DNA of 64,000 nucleotides from Cloeon dipterum (Eukaryota > Arthropoda > Insecta > Ephemeroptera > Baetidae). A program made the position numbers and the translations under genes. The notes under the pieces are model-generated. The model was given only the letters and a program-made list of their open reading frames with translations, did no database searches and was not told the origin of the DNA. The DNA is taken from positions 13,768,545 through 13,832,544 of the forward strand of contig NC_088790.1 in the NCBI RefSeq assembly GCF_949628265.1, in the 5' to 3' direction. Of this stretch, positions 1 through 12,300 are shown piece after piece (positions within the stretch are counted from its first letter, which is position 1; the number at the start of each line of letters is the position of its first letter).

Positions 1-34
1 GCTGTTGCATAAACCAAAGAGTTAAGAATGAAAT

Positions 35-247
35 TCAAGACAAAATGTGTCTGGTTCTTAAAGATTTTGAAAAAATTGCATTAAGTGTCTTTGCATTGGT
101 AACAAAAAATGCGAAGCAATCTTTCCCAGGATACTGTGGATGATTTGCGTTAGTATGTTTGATTTTAATACCTGCTTTTGTTGCGAAAGAGTGGAAGGTT
201 TGCGAGGTGAACTGTCTGCCCTGATCGCAGTGTATGCTAATATACAA
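35..247 (-). mobile_element. Degenerate LTR-retrotransposon integrase fragment
   Basis: A 70-codon open frame carries the middle of a retroviral-type (rve) integrase core. The string HCDQGRQFTSQTF matches the second catalytic Asp region, usually written SDqGxxFtS. About 20 residues on comes HTNANHPQ, the usual T-x-x-HPQ block. After HPQ the expected continuation (a glycine, then the ER/KR-rich segment) is lost, and the frame reads into unrelated residues, so a frameshift or break lies near position 130. No LTR, reverse transcriptase or third catalytic Glu is visible here. I read it as an old scrap of a Ty3/Gypsy-like element. The exact superfamily is uncertain. Confidence 0.6.
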
Positions 248-3200
248 TTGACTATAGTGAGTGGTGTTTATAGCTATATTTATGGAACTCGGACTGCGGT
301 ATCAATTTTCATATCAATAAAACTAAAAAGTAAATTTAGAGATAAATCTCTTTTTAGTGATAGATGATAATAGATTAAAGCTATTTAGTAGAACTTGAAG
401 ATATCTTGATGATACCGCAAAGAGATCAAGAGTGAAGAATGTGACACCGACTCTGATTAAAAGAACAACAATTTTTTGTGTGCTAAATTTCTGTATTTTA
501 CTAAAAAATAAAAAATTAATATGTCTAACAAAATCAACTCTATATAGTAGCCGCAACGTTTGTTATGATTTTCAGAATGGCAAACACTGTCCCCCTACTA
601 GAAATCTTCATTTCAAGGATACTCCCTTTCATGTAACAAAAATACCGTTGGATAAATCTCGTCGAGAGGAATTGAAGTCGTCTATAAAAATACAGTCAAG
701 TGCAGTAAAATGCTTAGAAAATTGGCCCAACCTCCATTTTTATAGTATTATTGCCCTCTGTATCATTCGAATTTAAGCATAAAAAATTTACGAAGTCTGT
801 TTTAAATTAACTAAAATCATGAAAAATACAAAACATGATAGCTCCAGCACATTCCAACATTTTTCACACTCGTTTCGGGACAGCAGTAAAGCTGAGTTAA
901 TGGCGGTACTGAATCGAAAAGAACACGGGCGTAAAAATATTCAATCCAGGTTAGTGGTGGTGAAAAATGAATGAAAAGACGAGAGCGCGGTGCATTTTTT
1001 ACAGCCGCGGCGAGTAATTAACGACGAGTCAAGCTGAAGCAGGGATCGAATAGCCGCGCTGCACGTGTTACTGAAATAATAATGTGCGCGATCAAAAAGC
1101 GCTTTTCGAATCGCGCACACCACACACACAAGGCGGCCATAGCGAGAGAAGTGGTCGGGACAACTTTTTTCTCCCAATAAAAAAGACGCCTCGGGCGCAT
1201 AATTGCGAGTTTGAGTTTCGCCCGGCGCTGCTGCTGCTTTTCGGAGATGTTTTATTCTAGCCGAACACACAACATCTGGATCTAATAGCGGAATTATTCT
1301 CCTTCCTATCTGCCCGGCCACGTTTGCCGACTAAATGCTATAAATCCGCGCGCTGCGTATTTTCGCTATAAATCAAAACAAGCAATTTCTTAATAACAGG
1401 GGGCATGCAAATTAATTAAGAGCTGAGTTTTACGAAAATTCGTTCGCCTGCCAGCGAATTGTTTTGACGAAAGCGTGGAATGCGCCGGTTGTGTCCCCCA
1501 AAAGGAAGTAAAAGGGTTATTAAATTAGCCGGGCGGAATGCGGATAATCTTGCAGTGGAAGAATTTCATACCGGGAAAATTCCTGGCGCTCTGCTCGTGG
1601 CATTAATCTTATGAGGAAGACTACAAAATTAAACTGCACTTACGGTACATCAAAATTAAAAAGGAAATAATTGATTTGTGGCTTTTGACATCCGGTTTTT
1701 TGCAAGCTTCTAAAATAAATATTTAACGTAATTTTTGCTTTTAAGCTAGAAAGCTCTGGGAAAACAACAACTCTGAAAACGCACTTCATGTAAGAACTTG
1801 AATTTATTTAAAAAGCAAAGAAACCTGTGCAAAATCAAACCAAATACTAGTATGTTTTTATATTTTACTGTTTTTGTACGTTTCTGGGCTTCATTATGTA
1901 GGACACAAAATGCAAAATTGAAATTGAAATTACCAAGTTTCCGTAGGATATTCATTGGAGAAAAATTATTTTCTTCCGATTTTATAAACTTCTCAAATAC
2001 AATTGAAGAAAATTTCCAGAAAAACGCATACGACAGTCTTTTGTCAAATGTCCGTCCTGTCGCCAAACTTTGTTTTGTGGGAAATTTTCGGATGTCGTTT
2101 ACGCCAACTCAATAACAGACAAATCGATAAACTTTCGAAAAGGATGAAAATTTATCTCAGCAATAATAAAGGCGGCTTTCCGAGGGAACTTGTTCAAATC
2201 CATCGTCGGTGTCATCCCGGCTGAGAGACGAAGGAAGAGAGAGAAATCTGGCTGCCAAAAACGCAATTATTTACGACTGGTGCCCTCCTAAAAGAGGTCC
2301 TCCATAAAAGAATGAAAGGGTCACCGCGCGGTGCTAAAAGCAGGCAGTCGGCGTGCACCGACAACGCGCGGATTATGCTCGCTCTCGGGCCAGTGCTGGG
2401 AGAGTGGGCACCGCTCATAACGGCTCGAAAAATAAATATAAATCTGCGTCCCACGTGTCCGACTTTGCATTTTTCATCCTAGCTCTCGCGCGAATTCGCT
2501 TGCTTAATAGAAAGCTGCTGGCGATCTGGATGCTGCTCGCTGGCCGCGAGATCAGTGCCGTAAATGCTTCACTCTTGGCAAGACAATGAACGCGAGCAGC
2601 CATTCATGAATCGCGGCAGGTGCGAAGAGTCGTGATGGCGCCGGGAAAGCAGGGTGGAGGACCGCCGCATGTTCGCCGCCGCCGCCGCAGTCGCCGCGCG
2701 GAGACTTTAATGAAGGGTTTGCCCGCGTGGACACGTTCATTGATGGATTTTTATTGAATAGCGAGGAGAGTATAAAAGGGGAACACTCGCCAAACGCTTC
2801 GTTACGTGACGTGAAAAACGTGCTATTTTTCGCACAATCAAAAGCAATGCCAGTGAGAGTTGATTTAAAATAAATATTTCCAGCTGATTTCACGAACTGC
2901 CATTTTTTAATTACAATTTCAGGCAAATAAACTTCATTTAGCAATTTTAATCTATGCGTTTTACGACATTAGCATAAATTAAAGCTATTAACAATTTAAA
3001 AACTATGCCCAATATTTTTAAAACTGTCGAACAAAAAATACACTTCAAACTGAACAAATTTCTCATTTTAGAAATGGCTCTGGTTTTAATGGCTTGTTGC
3101 GACTGCTGTCGTGCGAGGCTTAAGGTGCAGTGGCGATGACCACGGCCACTCACGTTATGCTACGAGTCGGAGCGCACCGCCAGTAGTGGCGAGAAGGCGC

Positions 3201-6200
3201 CACAGGCTAAATATTTATTTAAAAAAAATTGAAGATAAACTAGTGCTCCAGATGCAACGTAAGGCTGTTTTGGAGAAATATAAATGAATTGAAATTTTAA
3301 AAAGGGCACATGTTAAAATATTACAACTAAATATCAACCCTGAATTTGCTAGTAAAGATTATTTCAACTTGAGGCATATGATTTAACTTTAAAGTTTACC
3401 TCATTCATATACTTTAAAAGTAATATCATACTGGGCACAAAATTAAAAAAAAATATATGCGGTAGTTGGAGTTGACTGTGTGAACAATTATGAACTGAAC
3501 AAAGCGCAGTAATCAAAACAAGACCAAAAGTTACAGAAAATTTTAGATTTAGGTATTTTAATTAATTAATTAAGACCAATTTTGTACATTTTGGGGACAG
3601 AACTGGATTCCTCTTACGAGATTTATCTACCAGTGATCAGTGTGTATCTTATGACGATAAACTCCTCTTAAAAAAGATTTCAAGTAGATAAACAATGCCA
3701 TTTTTACAAGAACACGAAGGACGCAAACAATAAATTGCACTCACTTTTATAGAGAAATCATTGTTTTATGCAACAATTTAAGAACTATTTTTTATTTTGA
3801 AGCATTTTTCCTCTTTAAAATTTGAAAAAGACAAAAAATGTATCGTTATTAACTCACCAATAAGAGCTACCTTCAAGTATTTAAGGAAAAATGAGTGCTT
3901 TTAAAATAAAATGTGACGCGTTGAATTTAATGCACTCTCTGCGTATAAAATTAAGACGTGCGGCCTTTCAACGGCTCGTCGACTTTTCACGATAGCGAAT
4001 TTACGATCGCCGGCTTAATTGAATCCCTGCTTTTTCGATTTTTCCAGCGAAACAAGTTGAGTCGTCTGCGCTCGCAGAAAAAGCTTGATCTCTCTTAAGG
4101 TTTCTCAACGCACAAAACAAAGCTGATTTGCATTCAGCAGTGCAAAACAGTTAAGATTACAATCACAGACGACGCAGCAAGGCAATAATAATTCGGCCCG
4201 AGATGCGCGACGACAAATGCGCCGCGCGGCCGATGGACACGCCGAGATAGCGCACGCCAGAGACGAAATTTTATGGAAAAAGCAGCTCGCTGTCATTTTG
4301 CGGCAGGAAATTCGACAGCCGCGTGCGTGTAACAGGTGAATTCTAAAGCGCGGTGGTGAAAACATTTTTATGCTACGCGGAATTCCCGCCGCGCGCGCTC
4401 GGCGAAATTCGTAATGAAGTCACAACGTCGTCGTCGGCGGTCATGATTTGAATTTCATTACGACTTTTGTTTGCTATTGTCATGGCCTTCTGCTCGGCCG
4501 ATGTAAGCCGTGGATAACTGTCCGAAAATATGCAAATTCGCTTTACGGTCGAACGCGAGGAGAATCGACAAGCCGCACGGAGGATGCGATTTTGGCACCA
4601 CGTCAATTTGTGTCCACGTGCATTTTAATTAGGTCTGCACTACGACGAGTTATGATTTATGCTTTTTAATCACCATCCACACGCAACTTGTGTGTTCCCC
4701 GAAGCTCGTCCGAAGAATGAAAATGAAAGCTTTTGGAAGTTTCTTAATTTAGATGCAAATTAACATGAATATATTCATTTTTCCGAATCAAACGCATTTT
4801 ACAACGCTAAAACTATAACACAAATCAAGGTTTGGGTAATTTCGTTGCTCTTCTCAGCGTAATTTTTTACAGACATTTTTGTTGTTTACAACACTTGTCG
4901 TCCCAAAAATTACCGTTGACTTTTTCTGGCTATCAAATGATATTAAAATGTAGAAAAAATTGATTGCTCTCATTTAAAAAAGGGAAATAACCTTTTTTCA
5001 ATTTAAAATTATACTGGCATCGCAGGAATCCACAACTATCGCATTTTATTTCATTTTATCGTTAATAATTAAGCTCTTCAAATTTTCAGTTTCAATTAAT
5101 TCAGTGTTGTGTCTACTTCTATACACAGTGAGATAAAACAACCTCTAAAACCTTCAATTTCTTGTTCTCTTGACCCTATAAATGTTTAAATTTCGCATTT
5201 AGTACTTTTCAAGTATAACAATCGTCTCTAAAGAAATCTCGGAGGAAAAGAGAAATCAAAGTGCGATGATCTCAGCAGTCTCCGATCAGAGTCATTTTAT
5301 GCGCAAGAGGCAGAGTAGTCCTCCAGTTCCATTCTTGTGCACTTTAGTTGGCCATTTAGGCTCTCTGCTTTTTAGAATCATAAAATTGTGCCTTCAGCCG
5401 TTCCATTTATTCATATCTGGTTGAAGATTTAGAGCTAAAAAGAGGCAACTTTCAAAACGCGCGCAGACAAAAGCGGCGCGCATAAACCATAATTTATATT
5501 CACGAGAGCGAGAGCAGCAAAAGACAAAAGAATTCGTCCCCGCGGGTAACAACAAGTCGAGAAACCATAAATTTCATTTGCATCCGCGGCAACTTTTTGA
5601 TTTTTTATTTATGCACAAAGGAGTCAGCCATGGCAAATTGTTGCTCGCGCGCGAGAGAGCCTGTCGAGCAGAGTCTAAATAAGCTACGAAAACGAGCGGA
5701 TTATTATAACAAGGGCAGCGGAGAGGCAAAATATACATATAATCGCCTCTGGAATCTTCTTCCTCGAAGCAAAATCATAATACTTTCCCGATTCAAGCTG
5801 AATTTTTATTTAAATTTTAATACGGATGCTAATGAAGCTGTCCTTTCTGAATCTGTCCTGATTTCTTTTATTCACAGAATAAAATGAAACTAAAATTACA
5901 ATTTTTCGCACGTGAATTTAAGGAATAAAGACTAGACTGGATTAGAGATAAAATGATAAATTTTTGGGAGGTCTTGCAGCCAGTATTGAAACAACGCATT
6001 GTTAGTATTCTCTCTGCAACAATTTTTTTGAATCCTCCAAATACCTTACTACAGTTAGAGATTTAGTATCCTATTAAATACCATCTTAAATATGATGTAC
6101 TAAATAAAAGACAGCCTGAAAACAATGAATAAAAAATGGAAGAGCTGCGTTATGTGTGTAAAAATATCTCGGCAGTATGAGTTCAATCAAAGCAACTTGT

Positions 6201-9200
6201 CTCACGACTCTTTCGAGAGAAGAAATTTTCCAGGCGCTCATCGTGATTACATTATGCAAATATTCCCAATTTCAACATCTTTGTGAAAACGCACTTGCAA
6301 GCATTCATTTGCCCATATACAGATTGAACCCTTACGGTTCTCGTTCGACCTGAATCATGCTCAGGCATTGTTTCTGCGTTTTAATTGTCGCCGAGCAACA
6401 AAAGCCTACAATGTGCGTACAAAACGAGCTAGCTGTATGGAGTTCATTAAATATATCACTCAGCATATTATAGTTGTTATGAATGCGTGTATATATTAAA
6501 ATATTTCATTCCGCGTTCTCCTAATGATCTTCTCGTCCTCGATTTTCTCCGTGGAACGGAGACAATGCGCCGACGACAAGTGGGAAAATGCCATTATTAT
6601 TTCAGCATGATTCGGTTGTTATAAATATCAGTTTGGACGGATGGAAAAGGTGACGCACAGAGACGCACGTGCTCTGAATCTTAATTCGCACCTCGCTCTC
6701 TCAAGTGCATGGTGTCATTCTTTTGTAAAGCGATTCGGAAATTCCTGTCACCTTGTTCGTGTCTCCAAAAGGAAACAGATTCGTGCTCGATTGGTCACAG
6801 AAATTAGACTCATTATCTCCTGTTAAAATTATATATTGATGTCACATCATGAGGAAAAGTTATCCGAAAGATAAAAATTATACTACACAGAATGGCCTGC
6901 TGATAAGGCAACTCATTGACAAGCGGGCATTTTCTCTTTCAAGATAAGCACGGTATACAATTCTTGAATCAATTATCTCTGAGTGAAATTGACGTTGATT
7001 GAGGTTTTTATTCAGTCAATCCCTGTGGAAAAAACTTTGGCTACGCGGATAAACACTTAACTTTATACCAGAAGGAAACTTGCGGTTTTTAGGACAACTT
7101 ACTCAAGTTTCCGCATTATCAATGAATCTAATTTTAGATGCATTAGCTCATTTTAAGAAGCAGGAAAATATTCAGAGAATGACACTTTTGATCCAGATAC
7201 GAGAAATTGCTGGAAATAACTGACTTTTTATTAATGGTTTGTATTTACATATTTGATTTTTGAAACTATGATAACAAACATTTTTTTACGAGATTTAAAA
7301 GGATACAATGTATGATTAATATTGATAATCAGAATTGTAACATAGTTATTCTTTACATTGATCAATTTGGTGATCAAGATCTCTTTACGTTCTTCTAGTA
7401 TGATATTGATCCATCCCAAAAATAGTTTACTTTCCAAATTAATATCATTGATTAGTATTTATAAAAATTTCATAGCTATGAACTCAATTCGAAAGTCAAG
7501 TTTCTCGGAATAAAGATAGATAGGATCTTCATCATATTTAATTTTTTTTCTAGTCAATTCTAAGACATATTTTAAGTTTTTTTTCGCTGAATAGCCATGA
7601 AATTTAACGAGTGCCATTTATCAAGGCTAAAAAATATTATATTATTCTAGATTACCGCCCTCCATGATTCGATTACCTTAAGCGCCACCGAAAAAAGTCA
7701 CTCTCCACAGATAGGAATGTTGATAAGTCGATCTCCATTCGAGAAGTGGCACGACTGTTAATTACGTCGGTGCTCTTTGAACGTTAATGAGTAATTGTTG
7801 CTGCTGGAAGTGCACGAAGGCGGCTGTAAAAGCTGCTCGCCAATGCATACTGTTCTCCGCATATAATATTGTTGGATCAAAGTGTATAAGAAGCCGACTT
7901 TCTTAGTTAGCTCAGCAGCGGAATTGAAATTCAACCCACACACAATCCTTTTTGTAATTAACAAGGGAAACGCGCGATAATCTCGCGCACACTGCAATAA
8001 AGCTGTAGAATGTGCATGCATCTGCCTATAAACTGCGTGCAATCGCCCTCGAGATCGTTCGATCGCCTCTCCGCGGAAAATAAGAAAGAATATATTCTTC
8101 CCGCGCGCCAGCATAACTAATAGTGCAACATAGTCGATCGGCGGCTATAAATATATATGGATATGGCATTGGCCGATTGAAAACACATCGCCGTTACGCG
8201 TGCATCTCATTGAGCGAAATGCACTCAATCAACGGCGTATAATTTGCGCCTGCTGGCAGCCAGCCGTGCCGATTTGATTGATATCTGCTCCACTGGATTA
8301 TTCAATTGCGTCCACTTTTTCCTATCTCGGATTATATTGCATATCATTTGTCACACGGAGAAATCAATTTGCCTCTGCGGTATGCGAAATTAGCATGGAA
8401 TCCGCCTGCTTACTTGGACGGCGTGTGGTCCTTTGATTTCCGCTAATCAATTTACAAGGTTACTTCGGACAAAATTCTATTCGCAGGTTGGTGCCATTTC
8501 ATGTCATCAAGAGGAAAACATCTTGAATATCTTAAAATTCTGTCAAAACATTTAATTCAAGATTAAAAAAGTAACAGCTCGACGACAGGAAAAGTATTTT
8601 TGAAAGAAACATTAAAATTTTAAAAGCTTTTCTGTGTTGATTGCACCAAGCAAACTGAGTCCATTGAGTTATTATCCTTTTCAATGGCCGATCAGGCAAT
8701 ATCCTTTGCAGATTGCAGCAGTGCAAAGGATTTTTGCGGGAAAAATACTGTTGTTGATTAGGAATCAGAAACCGAAACAGCTGCTGTTCAGCATTAGAAC
8801 GAGTAAGATAATTTTCTCTCCGATTTTTTCCCAATTTTCCACTTCCATTATTTAAAATGAATAAAAATAAGAATATCTCATACGGCTTTGTTGCCGAATC
8901 AGGCGTTTTTTAGACTGCTTTTTACTCACCTTTCCCAGCGATTTACTTGCCAATAAAATCACATTTGGAGGGGTTAAACTCGGTATTTTACCTAGTGTTG
9001 GCTACTAATAGGCGCTTTAAGCTTAAAACTATTTTTTGTTTTCAATATACAAGATAACTTTTTAAAATACGTTATATTAAAAATCCATTAGGAAAACGAG
9101 AGTTTAGTAGAAAACTCATACGTCAAACTGACAGCATGTTCAATTTGTTCGTTTTTCATGTGATTTTCAGGCCGGCGATTTCAGGAAGCGATTTAAACAG

Positions 9201-11742
9201 TTTTTGTTAGTTTTAGAAGATCTTAAATGTAGCTTACAACGCTTCAAAATGCGTGTTTCATGTTCGTTTGGCGTCTAAAAGTAAATCAAACAGAAGAATT
9301 TAGTCATCGTCCATGTTCAAATTTTATTAAAATAAAAATCGTCTTTAAATAACAGAGTAAAAATTTTCTTTTAATCTGGTGGCTGAAAGTATCAGCTCTT
9401 TTTGCCTTTATATAGCAAATTTTTTTTGTTAAAACGCAAAAAAATAATTCTTGAGATTTAAACAGCAATTTGATACATCTTTTATTTTGCCTAGGAGGCT
9501 ATAGATTTTCCTAGGAGAAATTTTTGCACCGTTCTTACTTTTAGCATAGTGTCTTCTGCACAAGTTTCCATAGTCCAGTCCAATATCAATTAAGGAGAAA
9601 AGCCTTTCTTGGCGATGATAGTAATATATAACTCGTTTTCAATTTTCCGTACGCGATTGCTGTCAAGATAAATCACCGAGGGCTGCACGGTTGCTTGCAG
9701 TTGCAGGTCAATCTTGTTGAGCCGCTCGCGAAACATGGGTACGCGTATAACTGCAAGCGCTCGGCTGTTTATTTTCAGCGGTGGAAAAAGTAGCGGGCAA
9801 AAGAGCTAGTCTCTATTATAAAGAGAGCTATAGAACGGCCATGTGCACACACATACAAGCAATTTGCAATTCAAACTGTAAATTATTGTTGATAGTGTGC
9901 ACAATGTAAAAGGCGCACTACACCATATTTATGTTTATTTTCCTCACACGATCTGCGCTCGGCATTAAAATGACAATCGCTGCTCGAAGAGAGAGAGAAA
10001 GAGAAAAACGCGCAGGTGACAATGATCGCGTTTTACTCGGCGGTAATTGCACTCTCGCGCGCGATGCAGCAGCTTATGTATGTATGCGCGTATAATTCGA
10101 AATTAATGCAGTCGTGACTTCTTTCTGTCGAGCGATGAACACCAGCAAGTGCGCGAGAGCGGAATTTTAATTTTGTTCCGTGCGAGCGCGGAGGCTGCAA
10201 ATAATAATAAGAATGGAATTTCTATTCGTTAGACATTTTATTCGATTCCATCGGAAAGTAATAAATTATGCGAGGTGCATCAAAGTTTTGCTGGAGTGTT
10301 AGGGAAACGTATGCACACGGTAATTTGGAATAAAAAGCCGCATCGTTTATTTCCTCCCTCGGCCCATTTTTTGCTAGTTCACTTTACATTCGAGATTAAA
10401 TGCCCTTTCTAATGCATGTTTCCAAGGGGTGATTGGCGGGTCAATCATTTTTAAAAGCGAGAGAAATTCCAGATTGTTGAGAGGTATTAAAAATTGAAAC
10501 TTTTCCCTTACTATATATCATTTCTGTCAGCAGTGAAACTATTTGAAATAGGCTCTGCTTTGCTACTGAACTCGAAAAAACAGAATTATGAAAATTATTA
10601 AAAAACGATAGCTTACGAAACTTTAAATTTAATACAATTTTCCAATAATATAAGTTTCAAATAATTGCAATTTAAACATTTAATTTGATAGTTTATTTCC
10701 TTAAAAAATTTAAACAGCAACGTAACTAAATTTCTTTTGAAGAAATGACACGTATAATGACTGGTCAGGAAGGAAACAATCATACGATTATGCTATGCGG
10801 TTCTGACTCTGAGTGAGATGGAAATTACGCTTGCTGTCCATCAAAACGGAAGGAAGCCGTTGTACCGCAAGCAGTGGCAGAGCACCCATTTTTATCAATG
10901 AATCTACTAAAAATAGATCGCACACGTTGCGTTGCCAATCACAGACTCAACATATATATTGATTAATTAATAATGAGCAACATGTAATACTGATATACCC
11001 GTTTGTGTTAGTAAACGTGATTTTCCCGAGTTGTACATAATTAGTTTATTACATAATTGACTAAGTAGTGCCGCGATGCGGAATATGGCATGAGCAGGAA
11101 TAATTAACACGTTTGCCATATCATTAAAAGGTGTGAATTGCGTTGCGAAAGCGAACACGGATTTTGATTTGCATTTAGCTGAACGAATTTGTTTGAAATT
11201 TCAAATAACCCTAATATAGTGTTACCTTAAAGCCCATGATTTCAATAAACAGTACAAAAAGGAATTCGTATATTGGCTGTGGTGTAAATTTTCAATTAAT
11301 TGGCGTGAAATATGAAAGTCCTCAGCTATGTTTCACATAAAAAAAACTTAAAAAGGATTAAGTATAGTTAGATGAAAATTAAAACCTCTCTTGTATTAAA
11401 AACAACTTGAACTTACAAATCTGTATTAATTGATACCTGTGAGGAAAGTGTGGGAATAATGCAAGTCGATTGGCTGTTGTCAGCCACTCACTGGTATATT
11501 TATGAATTTTGTTTTGAAGGTGCTGATCAGGCCTGCGGGGCTGAAATAGCGGACTGATACAGTACAGACACGTGGAATTGTTTATTCTTATCAAAAACTT
11601 AATTGATAGCTCCAATCATTGAAGAGAAAATTAATAATTTCGTTATTTCTTGGTTTTCAATAAAATGTCATTAAAATTAATAACTAAATTTCCGTGTTGC
11701 ATGGTTGAATTGCAATTTGGTGACAAGGAAAAGACAACTAAC
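248..11742. other. Long gene-free stretch, probable first intron of a minus-strand gene
   Basis: I find no exon with convincing homology in these 11.5 kb on either strand; open frames here are short and look random. AT-rich DNA alternates with GC- and CpG-richer blocks, for example near 960-1330, 2200-2850, 3960-4640, 5440-5760, 7670-8420 and 9660-10240. If the exon at 11743-11913 is real, this is the start of its first intron. The blocks would then be candidate enhancers or other conserved non-coding elements. That reading is inference from composition only. Confidence 0.4.
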
Positions 11743-11913
11743 CTGCAAATGCACGTACGAATCCAGGTTGGCGACTGCGTTGGGCGGCGAACCGTGGTTC
11801 TGGTACCAAAAGGGGTTGGAGTGGTTGGGCACGATCTGGTCGCCGAGGACGCACGACGGGGTCGAGGGTGGCGGCTTGGGGCGCACCAACACGCAGCAGG
11901 ATCCCGCATCCAT
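11743..11913 (-). CDS. Putative first coding exon (57 aa) of an unidentified gene
   Basis: The frame opens at an ATG (11913) and gives 57 residues beginning MDAGSCCVLVRPKPPPS, with a later NPFWYQNHGSPPN segment. It ends in phase 0 at a good donor (CAG|GTTAGT). The composition is GC-rich and the peptide is Pro/Asn/Ser-rich, unlike the AT-rich DNA around it. A GC-rich stretch lies immediately upstream (about 11914-12290), as expected of a promoter and 5'UTR. A low-complexity N-terminus followed by a very long first intron is typical of developmental regulators, but I do not recognise the protein. The remaining exons would lie to the left of the window. No second exon was found inside it. Confidence 0.45.
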
Positions 11914-12300
11914 TTGCCCGACGCCGGGCGCTAAGACAATTTTCCTTTTCGGCTTTTTCTGCTCTCAAAGTGTGTGAGTGTGTTTTGCCGCACCGACGAC
12001 GCAGTTGCGGATAGACACCTGTTGTTGCACGACGGGTCCACTTCTTCGTCTGACAGCGGCCAGAAAGACCCCTTTCGGAGGCTCACGGCGCGGCCCCCTC
12101 TACCCGCCGCCGCTGATTCGCTCTCCTCCGCTGGCGCACGGCTCTCATTCTGTTATTTTCCTGCCTCCTGCTTTCCTTCAATGAAACGAACTCTGCGGCC
12201 GATTTTCATTGAACTGCGGGCGGCCAGCGGCGACTCCACTTCGAGTGTGAGCTCGCAGATTTCGTCGCCAATTCAGAATGGCGGATGAGCGAAATTACTC
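11914..12300 (-). promoter_or_regulatory. GC-rich putative 5'UTR/promoter of the exon at 11743-11913
   Basis: This block is clearly more GC- and CpG-rich than its flanks and sits directly upstream of the minus-strand ATG at 11913. The plus-strand open frames across it look like consequences of its composition. No core promoter motif was pinned down. Confidence 0.3.
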
